A stretch of DNA of 11,294 nucleotides from Hemicentrotus pulcherrimus (GCA_003118195.1 BEXV01000407.1:236805-248098); one strand, 5' to 3'; counted from the first letter of the stretch, positions 1 to 7,632 are shown. Numbers and translations: made by a program. The notes: generated by a model from the letters alone, not told the origin.

Positions 1-25
1 TATTATTGTACCGTCGAAGTAAGTC

Positions 26-194
26 ATGGCACAACAACAAACAACGGTGGTTTTAGCTCCGACACAACCCACGATACAGACTTCGGTGGTGATACACAAA
101 AAAGAAGGCAATGCCTGTCGAGCTGCTATCCCTGCCATGCCGATGGTTATGGCTGTATTCTGTCTAATCTTCAACATTCTCGTTCCAGGACTAG
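26..194 (+). CDS. SPEC3: SPEC3-like exon 1
   Basis: This exon encodes residues 1-56 plus the first base of the codon for Gly57. It ends ...VPGL-G at a strong donor, ctag|gtaaga. Reading on in the same frame gives KIFKIGSQ and a stop, which breaks the family motif, so splicing here is well supported. The window begins only 25 bases before the ATG, so the promoter and most of the 5' UTR are not visible. A further 5' non-coding exon cannot be excluded. Confidence 0.88.
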
Positions 195-3100
195 GTAAGA
201 TATTCAAGATTGGATCCCAATGATTTCACTCTGAATATGCCTGATAATAATGATGTATATGCCAACACATTTCTGTGTAGGATTATTATGCTAATATTGT
301 CAATATTATTGTCCTATTTTGCTTTTTGATTTTGTTTACTAATGAGCTTGATACTTCTATTTAAGAATTAATTCATCATACAATTACATATAGATTTAGG
401 CCTAAGCAAAACTACAGTATGTAACTTGCATGTGTGATGGTCACTGCTTATTATTATAGTGCATGCTCATGTCTATATCATCAGACCGAATTATATTACA
501 ATCAGAACGTCTACAGGCTTGTTTACATAGGACATGTACGTGTATAAATTCGCATCCATGCTGCCTGTTGTGTACTTTCGTTATAGAGTTATGCGTATGC
601 GTTCCATATACCAAAACTGAATAGAATTTTGCCACGCCTCAAAAGTTCAGAAAAAAGGGACTCATGGGCCGGGGGTTCGAACAAAGTTTCGTTACTGCAA
701 GGATATGACTGAACTTTCCTCAGAACATTAAATGCAACAGGGATACATTCATTCTTCATTCCTCATGTACTGTACAATGCAGGGATGGTGATAGGAATAT
801 CATTGTTTGCGTCACCCTTCAGATATGATTGTGTTTGTCATGTCAGATCGTTGATGCTCACTGCCAATGCTTTTCCAATCACAGGAACTAGCTCGGTTGA
901 GCGGGAGAGCACACAGTACTATTATTATGACATATTACAAGTAGACTGGTTCGTTTGTGTACACTTCAAAAAGTTCATGTTGAAGAGGAGTTTATTAATG
1001 TCTTCTAAAATGCATACGTAACATAATCATAATTATTGCAAAGTTCTACAGAATTTGATGTTGGTTGCAAAAGGTATACACAACCTTTCAGCTAGAGCTT
1101 GAAGGTGATGGCGTGAGAGCTGGAAGAGCTGAACATGAGAGCTGGAAGGTTGATTGTAAAATGTAGGCATTGATTACAAATCATGTTTTAGTTACATTGG
1201 ACTTTGGACCCACTGAAATCGATGAAAACAAGGCACACCCATGTCAAAAGCATACACAATTATTAGCATTTGTCTTTGCCAAAGTTCGTTCCTATAAGTA
1301 TAGCACGATTATTGCACCTATTATAGTGTAATCGCTATTTGTCAGGAACACTAAACCCTGCGGTTCATGCCAGGAAGGAGTTAACGAAGTTTCCATGGAA
1401 ACGAGAAGAAAAATATGTTCGTCTGCTTTGCACTGTCATAAATACATGTAGTTAGTGGGTCAATGTTTTCTCGTTACAGACCGAAATGCTTTTCATTCAC
1501 ATAAACGTAGTCGATAAAAAAAGTAGGCTAACCTTTAATAAACGGGGCATATTCAAGCATGTTTGTCAACTTATGAATAGTAGTGTGAACTTTTTGTTGA
1601 AATTTAATTGGAGTTATAACTTAAATCGATGATGAATTTGGGGACGATTACTCACATGCTTTATTTTCACAGCATAGTAGGAGATAATAAGCATGCTAAG
1701 GCAAGGCCTTGGAAACGAAAACTGAGGGAAATGAATCATTGCTACCATGGTTACAACAGCAAGGTTAAAGTGACCAAAATATTAGTATTTCATATGGGGA
1801 GGAGCAGCTATTATGATTTACAAGAAAGACTGTAACCACACGAGTGGATATAAGATCTGAAGATTTAATCTTGCATTTCTAAGTATTTCAAAGGAGGTCA
1901 GACCTCTTTGTATGTTAAATGTCTGTTTAATATTTTTTTTTTTTAGAGCGAGAGAGTTTTGATCTGTTTTATTTTTGATATTGCTCTCATCATTCTTTCT
2001 CTTTTTTTTCTCTCTATCGAAATATTGGCGATGATGACTACAGTGTATGTTATATTGGTATACATCAATCTTTAAGACTGCGAAAGTGAATCTTGCATTT
2101 CTAAGTATTTCAAAGGAGGTCAGACCTCTTTGTATGTTAAATGTCTATAATAAAAAAAAAAAATTAGAGAGAGTTTTGATCTGTTTTATTTTTGATATTA
2201 CTCTTATCACTCTTTCTCTTTTTATTTTCTCTATCGAAATATTGGCGATGATGACTACAGTGTATGTTATATTGGTATACATCAATCTTTAAGACAGCGA
2301 AAGTGATTATTCAAGAAAGTTTTTCACTATGAAACTTATCAAAAAGAGAAAGAAATCGATTTCACCTTTTGTCATGATTATCCTTAGAATTTTTTCCTTC
2401 AAAATGTACCGGTTGTGCTTTTGACCATTGGCCCTGCATCGAGAATGAAAACGTTTTACAAACAAAAAAACTGCAGAAGTTTCGAACGTGTGAACTAGTC
2501 ATTTCTGGTTCTTACACACATCCCAATTTACCAACTTGACATTTAGCCCATTTTATAAGCATTATACTTCCGAAGTTGAGATCACAGAATCAAACAATTT
2601 TGAGAGTGGGCCCTTCTCTATCTCTCTATTTTCTATCGTTTTCCTCTCTCTGATTGTTGTTTGCTTATTAAGTTGACAGCACGGCCTCATCTTTACTTTC
2701 CATTTTTGATAGGTACGATCATCGCTGGATTTAGTGTTTTCTGCTGCGGCAACCCAGGGCAGTCGGGATTGGGCAACTGTGGAACTATGTGTCTCAACTT
2801 GTTTGTGGGGCTCCTCCAGTTGGTCTTAAAGGTCATCTTCGTGGGCTGGATCTGGTCTATTATGTGGGGAGTCGCATTCATCGGCATGTCACGTAAATAC
2901 AAATGAAATTTATCTAGATCTCGATTCCCTTTTTCAAATTAAAAAAAAAATCTTTTATTTTTTTTTTATTTCCATAACAATAACAAACAAAAGTCAATCT
3001 TATTTCAGTGACATTAACATATTACCATTGTTCTTCCATAGAGTCCTTTTCATATTTGCCTTACATCCCTTGCACATGAGGCGTCATTTCTACTGCGGTT

Positions 3101-4235
3101 TTGTCTACACATGAAATATTCGGTGCGCCAATAATTCATCGCAAGGATAGGACTGTTCAGTTTTGCGTTCACATGGTGCGTCAAAGACCGATGCAGTCAT
3201 AAAAAACAATGCACTGTTAAGATTTACCCTTCTCCGTTTTTCTTGTCTTGATATAGGTGTAGGGCTACTTAATAATCCCCTTTGCACATCAAGCGTCCTA
3301 ACGCTGACATTGTAAAGGGGCACCAGTCCACAAGATCTTGATCTTTTTGGTTGCCCCTCAAGATTATGTTTACTTTATATATGATTATGTCAACATGTTC
3401 TATTGTATTGTACTATTTTTTATATCGTTGAATAAAAATGAATTGAATCGAATTGTTTCTAACATGTGTCTCTGGTGATATTTGATAGAAATTTTTGACG
3501 CAGGGATTATTGAATTACATTAAGTTGATATTTTCTGTCCTTATATGCAATATACACGAGTTTTTATATTTTACACTGCACAAGCGGGAAATATGTCAAA
3601 TCATTAAACATGCAAGCAGTCACACAGCGAATCCGTTATCCGACCGGTTACAATGATGTGGACTTCTAGATATCTATTTTTTTTGTAAAGTAGAAAGGAA
3701 TCATAGAATTCAGATGAATTCTATTTGATCTTTTTTTGACTCATCGTGTCAGTTCTTTCTTCATGTCTAGCTTTACATGTAATCTTCATCATGGTTTTTC
3801 TTTCCCTTATTATGCTCTTTAGACGATTATTCTCAGACTCACAAAACCACCACCACGCTTGTAACAACCAGAAGTCCAGGACCTCAGGCACTCACGGTCA
3901 CTCAAACACAACCACAACCACAGTCTCAGGCGTATTATCCTCAACCACCCCTACAACATGGTTACCCGAATCAACAGCAGGGCTACGCCCCTCCGCCACA
4001 GCAGGGTTATGCACCACCCCCTCAACAAGGCTATGCACCACCCCCTCAACAAGGTTTTGCCCCACCCCCACAACAGGGATATGCCCCTCCTCTTCAAGGA
4101 ACAGCACCGCCAATGGATAGTAACTTTCCGCCACATAATTACTCCCAACAACCTGCCTACAACCCTTACAACCAACCGGATCAACAGCAGCCTCCGGCTT
4201 ATACCGCCAGCGAACTGCCTCCCAAGAAGTCATAA
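26..4235 (+). CDS. SPEC3: SPEC3/Stum-family membrane protein, complete CDS in three exons
   Basis: The coding sequence is join(26..194, 2713..2892, 3823..4235), 762 bases, for 253 residues. Both introns are phase 1 with GT-AG ends, and the frame stays open across both joins. Residues 1-32 form a Gln/Thr-rich N-terminus. Residues ~33-68 contain AAIPAMPMVMAV and the strongly hydrophobic VPGLGTIIAGFSVFCC block. Residues ~84-113 form a second hydrophobic block ending GWIWSIMWGVAFIGMS. This GLGTIIAGFSVFCCGNPG plus GWIWSI..GVAF pattern is the signature of the SPEC3/Stum family. Sea urchin SPEC3 is known from ciliated embryonic ectoderm, and Drosophila Stum acts in mechanosensory neurons. The tail (residues 117-253) is Pro/Gln/Tyr-rich with an octapeptide repeat and a PPAY motif. 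The start codon has G at -3 and G at +4. The tail is longer than I recall for SPEC3 (about 200 residues) and much longer than vertebrate STUM. A ciliary or mechanosensory role here is inferred from the family. Confidence 0.88.
1081..1152. repeat. 13-bp inverted repeat with internal direct repeats
   Basis: The left arm CAACCTTTCAGCT (1081-1093) and right arm AGCTGGAAGGTTG (1140-1152) are complementary with one mismatch. Between them, TGAGAGCTGGAAG occurs at 1114-1126 and again at 1136-1148, overlapping the right arm. The structure could fold as a long-loop hairpin in the pre-mRNA or be the relic of a small transposon. Nothing identifies a family. Confidence 0.6.
1389..1402. promoter_or_regulatory. 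Candidate RFX X-box (perfect palindrome)
   Basis: GTTTCCATGGAAAC is a perfect 14-bp palindrome. It matches the X-box consensus RYYNYY-AT-RRNRAC bound by RFX transcription factors, which control many ciliary genes across animals. It sits in intron 1 of a gene whose family is associated with ciliated ectoderm, about 1.36 kb downstream of the start codon. The match is seen directly; function is inferred. Confidence 0.5.
1741..1754. promoter_or_regulatory. Weak X-box-like site
   Basis: GCTACCATGGTTAC has the same CCATGG core and spacing as the X-box at 1389 but deviates at one position of the RYYNYY-AT-RRNRAC consensus and is not fully palindromic. Alone it would not be worth calling. It is listed because it lies about 350 bp from a perfect site in the same intron. 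Confidence 0.2.
1868..2306. repeat. ~220-bp tandem duplication in intron 1
   Basis: There are two adjacent copies, about 1868-2089 and 2090-2306. The offset is 222 bases at the left end (ATCTTGCATTTCTAAG) and 217 at the right end (ATTGGCGATGATGAC), so the copies differ by about 5 bases of indel. Long stretches are identical. Each copy carries the small palindrome GAGGTCAGACCTC, a homopolymer run and a T/C-rich block. The high identity implies a recent duplication. Confidence 0.9.
2713..2892 (+). CDS. SPEC3: SPEC3-like exon 2 (membrane core)
   Basis: The exon follows a T-rich tract and ttttgatag|gt, and its first two bases complete Gly57. It encodes TIIAGFSVFCCGNPG, a Cys/Gly loop (GNCGTMC) and the second membrane block ending in AFIGMS. 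It runs up to the donor gtcac|gtaaat. The join to exon 1 restores the uninterrupted motif LVPGLGTIIAGFSVFCC, strong evidence for both sites. If the donor is not used, translation continues only to RKYK and a stop at 2904-2906. Confidence 0.88.
2938..2943 (+). promoter_or_regulatory. Possible intronic polyadenylation signal (ATTAAA)
   Basis: ATTAAA lies about 32 bases after the in-frame TGA (2904-2906) that would be used if the exon 2 donor were skipped. It runs straight into a 13-A stretch, so genomic A-richness alone could explain it. If used, it would give a short isoform ending ...IGMSRKYK without the repeat tail. Confidence 0.2.
3316..3455 (+). mobile_element. 3' end of a hairpin-plus-tail repeat, probably SINE or non-LTR derived
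   Basis: A stem pairs AGGGGCACC (3316-3324) with GGTTGCCCCT (3349-3358), with one bulge. About 70 AT-rich bases follow, then an AATAAA (about 3430) and a tail of imperfect GAATTGAATCGAATTG repeats. The same order, with AGGGG/CCCCT stem, AT-rich stretch and AATTGAAT-type tail, recurs on the opposite strand at 7263-7465. Short-repeat 3' tails are typical of SINEs and some non-LTR retrotransposons. The 5' boundary is not visible and no family name can be given. Confidence 0.45.
3823..4235 (+). CDS. SPEC3: SPEC3-like exon 3 (Pro/Gln/Tyr-rich tail)
   Basis: The acceptor is a pyrimidine-rich stretch ending ctcttt-ag|ac, and the first two bases complete His117 (C+AC). The reading frame (DYSQTHKTTTTLVTT...) is open for 136 codons to the TAA at 4233-4235. 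Composition is Gln, Pro, Tyr and Thr, with almost no hydrophobic residues apart from Tyr, so this is a soluble, probably disordered tail. It contains five tandem GYAPPPQQ-like octapeptides and ends in PPAYTASELPPKKS. ATG-started reading frames on either strand over this exon are shadows. Assignment to the gene rests on phase match and on family members also having Thr- and Gln-rich tails. Confidence 0.82.
3981..4100 (+). repeat. 24-bp coding tandem repeat (GYAPPPQQ x5)
   Basis: There are five consecutive in-frame 24-base units: 3981-4004, 4005-4028, 4029-4052, 4053-4076 (Tyr to Phe) and 4077-4100 (degenerate, GYAPPLQG). A partial, diverged unit (GYPNQQQ) precedes them at 3960-3980. They encode residues ~170-209. 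Copies differ mostly at third codon positions, which suggests selection on the peptide. Similar Gly-Tyr-Pro-Gln repeats occur in flexible tails of other membrane-associated proteins. Copy number is likely to vary between alleles. Confidence 0.9.
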
Positions 4236-4356
4236 TACATGTACTTGATGGAAATGTTTGTATTTTTAAAAGGATGTTCAATAATAGACTCGTTGCCTTC
4301 AAACTAAATCTTCCTTAGTATTCGTGTTCGTGATGACGTTATACAAGTAAGAAGGG

Positions 4357-4360
<4 letters not shown>

Positions 4361-4398
<38 letters not shown>

Positions 4399-4413
4399 NG
4401 GGGGGGGGGGGGG
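4361..4413. repeat. (AG)n microsatellite with poly-G run and ambiguous base
   Basis: About 18 AG dinucleotides (4361-4396) pass directly into an 18-base G run with a single N at 4399. The N marks an uncertain base call in a tract that is hard to sequence, so the true length is uncertain. The G run could form a quadruplex. It lies about 125 bases past the SPEC3-like stop codon, probably in its 3' UTR. Confidence 0.95.
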
Positions 4414-4861
4414 TGGGAGAAGGGTAGGCATGGTATAAACTCTGAACTCGCTAAAACATGTGGGGCATTACAATCTTAAATCAACTGCTGGTTTTCATGA
4501 ATGATTTGGATACCATTGAATGACTAAAATTATACATCACCGGCTTCATTATCAAACGATCATATTTCAACGAATCACATGCAATGCATCTCTTACGACT
4601 TCAATGGTAATAGAAAGCTTAATTGGATAAGTGGATACATAAAATGATGTCAAATGCGTTTATCACTTTTAGTTGATAAAGTGTGAGGTATACAGAAAAC
4701 AGACTAACGGCAGACAGTGTTTCCTACTAGCTCACTTAATATATTAATGTTTATAGGCTCGGAACATCCATCATCATCGGCTGTAATAACAGTAATGTCG
4801 ATCACTCATTCTTAATGGCGTAGCTTGGTATGGGGCACGTGCTCTAATAATCACATGGTGA

Positions 4862-4867
4862 AATAAA
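4862..4867 (+). promoter_or_regulatory. SPEC3: Candidate polyadenylation signal for the SPEC3-like gene
   Basis: This is the first canonical AATAAA on the plus strand after the stop codon, about 630 bases downstream. A second lies at 5476-5481. No GU-rich downstream element stands out, so the choice between them cannot be made from sequence. Confidence 0.3.
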
Positions 4868-5175
4868 AACAAACAAACATGCACACAAGGAATGAAAGGA
4901 AGAAAGTGAGAAGCAGAAGGCAATGCAAAAATGAGATGACAGGACCCATTCTCCCCCACTCCATGTTGTTGTTCTCTAATATGATTAATTAATTATCTCC
5001 CTACCCCATGACACACCAGTGTCCCTCAATGAATGAACCCTCACTATTCCATTGCTCATAATAGCAGTCCCGTTGTTTTTACAGGGTATATTCTCTACCT
5101 CTTCGCCCACGGTTTCTCTTGTGTCTCTCTTTCTGTCTTTGTATCTATATCTGACTCCAATCATTTTCCTCTCAC

Positions 5176-5177
<2 letters not shown>

Positions 5178-5212
<35 letters not shown>

Positions 5213-5218
5213 GTCTGC
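5178..5218. repeat. (CT)n microsatellite ending in (TGTC)n
   Basis: A run of CT dinucleotides of about 30 bases is followed by TGTCTGTCTG. The two short plus-strand open frames over it consist largely of translated CT repeat and are not genes. Confidence 0.95.
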
Positions 5219-5487
5219 CCTCCCTCACAATAGTATTTAGCAACAAGTTACGTTCTTTGGCTTGCAGTAGTTTACTATCGATTACAGTAGCAAATTAATG
5301 GGTTGATCGAAATTATATTCTACGCATGCAAACCAATTTTAATATATTTTTTAATGATATCGTAAACTGAACATTATTCATTGTTCTGCGTACAAAAGGA
5401 TTGTTTGAAGAATTTGAAAGTTCGAATGTAAATATATATATCAATGATGAACGAATATTTTGCCTATATATTTTGAATAAACATTTT

Positions 5488-5682
5488 ATCATTAAATGAT
5501 TTAAAAATGTGCTATTTTTATTACCAAAGACTTTGAAATCATGTTACAGATAAGAAGAAAGGGTATGATCATTGAGATATTGAGAGAAAGAAGAAAAGTG
5601 ATACGGGAGTCAGGTAGTCAAAGAAAGAGAGGGAGAGAGAGAAGGAAAGACAGGAAGGATAAATAATAATCATTAAATGATT
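5488..5682. repeat. 14-bp direct repeats flanking a GA-rich segment
   Basis: ATCATTAAATGATT occurs at 5488-5501 and exactly again at 5669-5682. The enclosed segment includes a GA-rich stretch (5583-5657). The repeat contains the palindrome ATCATTAAATGAT, so its two copies can also pair with each other. This could be a target-site duplication, but coincidence in AT-rich DNA is possible. Confidence 0.4.
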
Positions 5683-5690
5683 AATCATTT

Positions 5691-6124
5691 AGACCTTACG
5701 GATAATAGACGAAATGGGCAAAAACTGGTAATTAGACTATCTGGTTATTAAACTAAATGAGCAATAAACCAAATGGTTAGTAGACTAATTTGAGATCATT
5801 TCATTTTATTTATTTCATTCTCCATAAATGATATTAAAACATGCAAACATGGTATAAAGATAAAAGATCGATTACAAGAAAAATACGAAGGGAAGGAGCA
5901 AACAAAATTTTATGGGAATGTGGGGTTAACAAAAAGGGCAATTAGCCTTAAGACCAAATGGAAAATTAGACCAAATGGCTTTCAGCCTAAATGGTCATTA
6001 GACCAACTTATGAGAAGACGAAATGATTATTAGACCATGTGGGTAGTAGACAGGCTGTGCGTAGACCATACGGGAATAGACCAATTGGGTAGTAGACGAA
6101 CTGGTTGTTGACCAAACATCAATT
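5691..6124. repeat. Degenerate 16-bp tandem array (AGACCAAATGGTTATT)
   Basis: Units of about 16 bases, nearly all starting AGAC or a one-base variant, follow head to tail. Examples are AGACTATCTGGTTATT (5734-5749), AAACCAAATGGTTAGT (5766-5781), AGACCAAATGGCTTTC (5968-5983), AGACGAAATGATTATT (6016-6031) and AGACCAATTGGGTAGT (6078-6093). The first block is about 5691-5797 and the second about 5951-6124. They are separated by ~150 bases of AT-rich non-repeat DNA. Units differ from one another, so this is an old array. The period is not a multiple of three, so it does not encode a repeat protein. Confidence 0.8.
5798..5940 (-). mobile_element. AT-tailed insertion splitting the 16-bp array
   Basis: The 16-bp array stops at about 5797 and resumes at about 5951. 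The intervening DNA starts (plus strand) with CATTTTATTTATTTCATTC and has no 16-bp period. Read on the minus strand it ends in ATAAATAAAATGAAATG, like the tail of a retroposed element. No clear target-site duplication was found, so insertion is inferred from the interruption and the tail. Confidence 0.35.
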
Positions 6125-6147
6125 CGCCCAACACATGACTGTAATCG

Positions 6148-6240
6148 AATTGAATTGAATTGAATTTATTTCCACAGAACATGAAATGAAAGTGTACAAT
6201 CAAATGAAGTAGAGGGATAACAAAAGTATAACTACTATTA
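6148..6240 (-). mobile_element. 3' tail of an AT-tailed retroelement (minus orientation)
   Basis: The plus strand shows four GAATT-type units followed by TATTTCCACAG. On the minus strand this reads GGAAATAAATTCAATTCAATT, an AATAAA followed by short tandem units, as at 3430-3455. It abuts the end of the 16-bp array. The left boundary is clear and the right boundary at about 6240 is a guess. Confidence 0.4.
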
Positions 6241-6296
6241 TCTAGGTTGATAGATTATACTGCTGTATTAAGATAATATCTCTTTTTCAGTTCTGG

Positions 6297-6349
6297 TCTT
6301 TCCTCTCTATTTTTATTTCACTCCCATTCCCCCTCTCTCTCTCTCTCTT

Positions 6350-6386
<37 letters not shown>

Positions 6387-6492
6387 TCTCTCTTTGCTCT
6401 CTCTGCCTCTTCCTCTCTTCTTCCTCCTCTTTGTTTCTCTCTCTCACTTTATGTCTCTCTCTCTCTCCTCCTCTCCACCTCCTTCTCCTCTG
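6297..6492. repeat. Long CT-rich tract
   Basis: Almost 200 bases are dominated by C and T on the plus strand, with pure (CT)n stretches at 6332-6382 and imperfect units elsewhere. No gene is supported. It ends just before the AT-rich element at 6500-6975. Confidence 0.9.
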
Positions 6493-6499
6493 ATGATGT

Positions 6500-6975
6500 T
6501 TTACAGTACAGCACTCCTTAATTATCTGATATTCTTACTGTGACCAATAATACCTAAGGAATTCCACATTATATTGTACTCATACCACACTTAGCACACT
6601 GCCAAGACTCAAATTTTGATACTTTTTAATACTGTTTAATACTCACTATACCCTCTGAATGGAATTTGTATTGCTTTTTATCACAATTTGCCAATTTTAC
6701 AGTTAATTTAACTCACGTATCTGTATACATTTTATTTGTTTTGATTTTTGCTAGCAATATTATATTTGTTGGTTACTACTTTAATGTTTTGATTTAAACA
6801 TTTATTCATTGTTATATATTTGTTCTCATTTGCTTTGTTATCTTTATATATATATATTATGTGCATATGTTTTGAATGCTTTTTATATGATTGTATTTTG
6901 ATGTAAACTTGCATTTTTAGTCTTTGGACTTTTTGACAAGTCATGAATAAAACCTTATTTGAATCTTGAATCTTG
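6500..6975 (+). mobile_element. Probable non-LTR retrotransposon 3' UTR fragment
   Basis: An AT-rich stretch without coding capacity ends in CATGAATAAAACCTTATTTG followed by two to three copies of GAATCTT. AATAAA immediately before a short tandem tail is the usual 3' end of CR1/L2-like and related non-LTR elements. The 5' limit is uncertain. The minus-strand open frame at 6732-6983 is Lys/Asn-rich low-complexity sequence and is not a gene. Confidence 0.4.
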
Positions 6976-7262
6976 ATATCCATTATTTTGTAGATATAAT
7001 ATGATGGTGCTAAGTACGAGAAATAATATTAAAATATGATGATAACTTTAAAAAACACGATCGAAGTATATACGTCTATTTGTTTACGCAGACTGCTATA
7101 TGAATGATGATGGCGCTGTGACGCGTTCAGGATATCACAAGAAAGAGTTTTTGTATCCCTTTATCATGCTCATCGAGTTCGGAAGAGGGCAATTTGAATT
7201 TTTTTCAAAGAATGTTTATGGTGGTGTCCTCATCAATTACTATTACATTTAACCATTGACCT

Positions 7263-7465
7263 TAATTTGATTTGAATTGATATATCTATTTCCGTTTCAA
7301 TATGAACACATTTAAACATGTGCAAAGTACGTATACATTAAACAATGACATAAAACAATGTGATATGATTGTATAAATGAGAAATATCGAAGAAACGAAA
7401 ATTATAACGAAACATTGTTGAACTAAATACTTTGAAACGGAGGGGCATGCTAAAGAAGCAAACCC
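7263..7465 (-). mobile_element. Second copy of the hairpin-plus-tail repeat (minus orientation)
   Basis: On the minus strand AGGGGTTTGC...GCATGCCCCT (7441-7467) forms an AGGGG/CCCCT stem. It is followed by about 150 AT-rich bases and ends in an AATTCAAATCAAATT tail (7264-7278). This is the architecture of 3316-3455 in the opposite direction. Primary identity between the two is limited to the stem and the tail as far as I can judge by eye. Confidence 0.4.
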
Positions 7466-7598
7466 CTTCAAATTAGTTTCATAATATTTATAAAGAGTTT
7501 TGGTAAAGTAAGTTCAAACAGTATTACAGATCTTTACGAGCACAGTTTAATTTGCTGCCATAACAATCTGGAAAGCACTTATTTTGATTTTAATCAGA

Positions 7599-7632
7599 GA
7601 ACGTACTTCTTTGATGAACGTACTTCTTTGAT
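7599..7632. repeat. 17-bp perfect tandem duplication
   Basis: GAACGTACTTCTTTGAT occurs twice back to back (7599-7615, 7616-7632), followed by a partial third start, GAAACGTA. It lies in the likely 3' UTR or downstream region of the minus-strand transporter gene. Confidence 0.9.

Larger units (their letters stand above)
195..2712 (+). other. Intron 1 of the SPEC3-like gene
   Basis: This is a 2.5-kb AT-rich intron of the SPEC3-like gene. It contains a 13-bp near-perfect inverted repeat (1081-1152), an X-box palindrome (1389-1402) with a weaker relative (1741-1754), and a ~220-bp tandem duplication (1868-2306). The remainder (195-1080, about 1403-1740 and 2307-2712) shows no coding pattern that I can support. 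Its short open frames have no family resemblance. Confidence 0.8.
2893..3822 (+). other. Intron 2 of the SPEC3-like gene
   Basis: This 930-base AT-rich intron of the SPEC3-like gene begins with a possible readthrough stop and ATTAAA signal and contains the hairpin-plus-tail repeat at 3316-3455. A short minus-strand open frame at 3105-3323 has no recognisable features. The last 350 bases show nothing beyond the pyrimidine-rich acceptor region. Confidence 0.75.

Noticed and set aside
660..690. Possible tRNA or tRNA-derived SINE at GGGTTCGAAC
   Set aside because: A B-box-like motif is present, but no A box lies at the right distance, and no acceptor stem or cloverleaf can be drawn around it.
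2693..2902. Minus-strand open frame over SPEC3-like exon 2
   Set aside because: It is antisense to a conserved membrane exon. Open frames opposite hydrophobic coding sequence are expected.
3746..4120. 124-codon plus-strand open frame starting before exon 3
   Set aside because: It begins in the intron and is out of frame with the phase-matched exon. Its Thr/Ser/Pro-rich repeat is a frame-shifted reading of the GYAPPPQQ units.
3958..4248. 96-codon plus-strand open frame overlapping exon 3 in the third frame
   Set aside because: It is another shadow of the repetitive exon, rich in His, Pro and Asn from the same repeat, with no family resemblance.
3898..4302. 134-codon minus-strand open frame over SPEC3-like exon 3
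   Set aside because: It is the antisense shadow of the repeat-rich coding exon. Its Val/Gly-rich sequence mirrors the CCA/CAA codons of the plus strand, and it has no start or splice context.
5033..5240. Two overlapping plus-strand open frames
   Set aside because: Both depend on a (CT)n tract for their length and have no conserved features.
6732..6983. 83-codon minus-strand open frame
   Set aside because: It is a Lys/Asn/Ile-rich low-complexity translation of AT-rich DNA overlapping the tail of a probable retroelement, with no coding signature.
7286..7471. 61-codon minus-strand open frame within the second hairpin-tail repeat
   Set aside because: It lies entirely inside a repeat 3' region, with stem and tail bases contributing. 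There is no protein-family resemblance.
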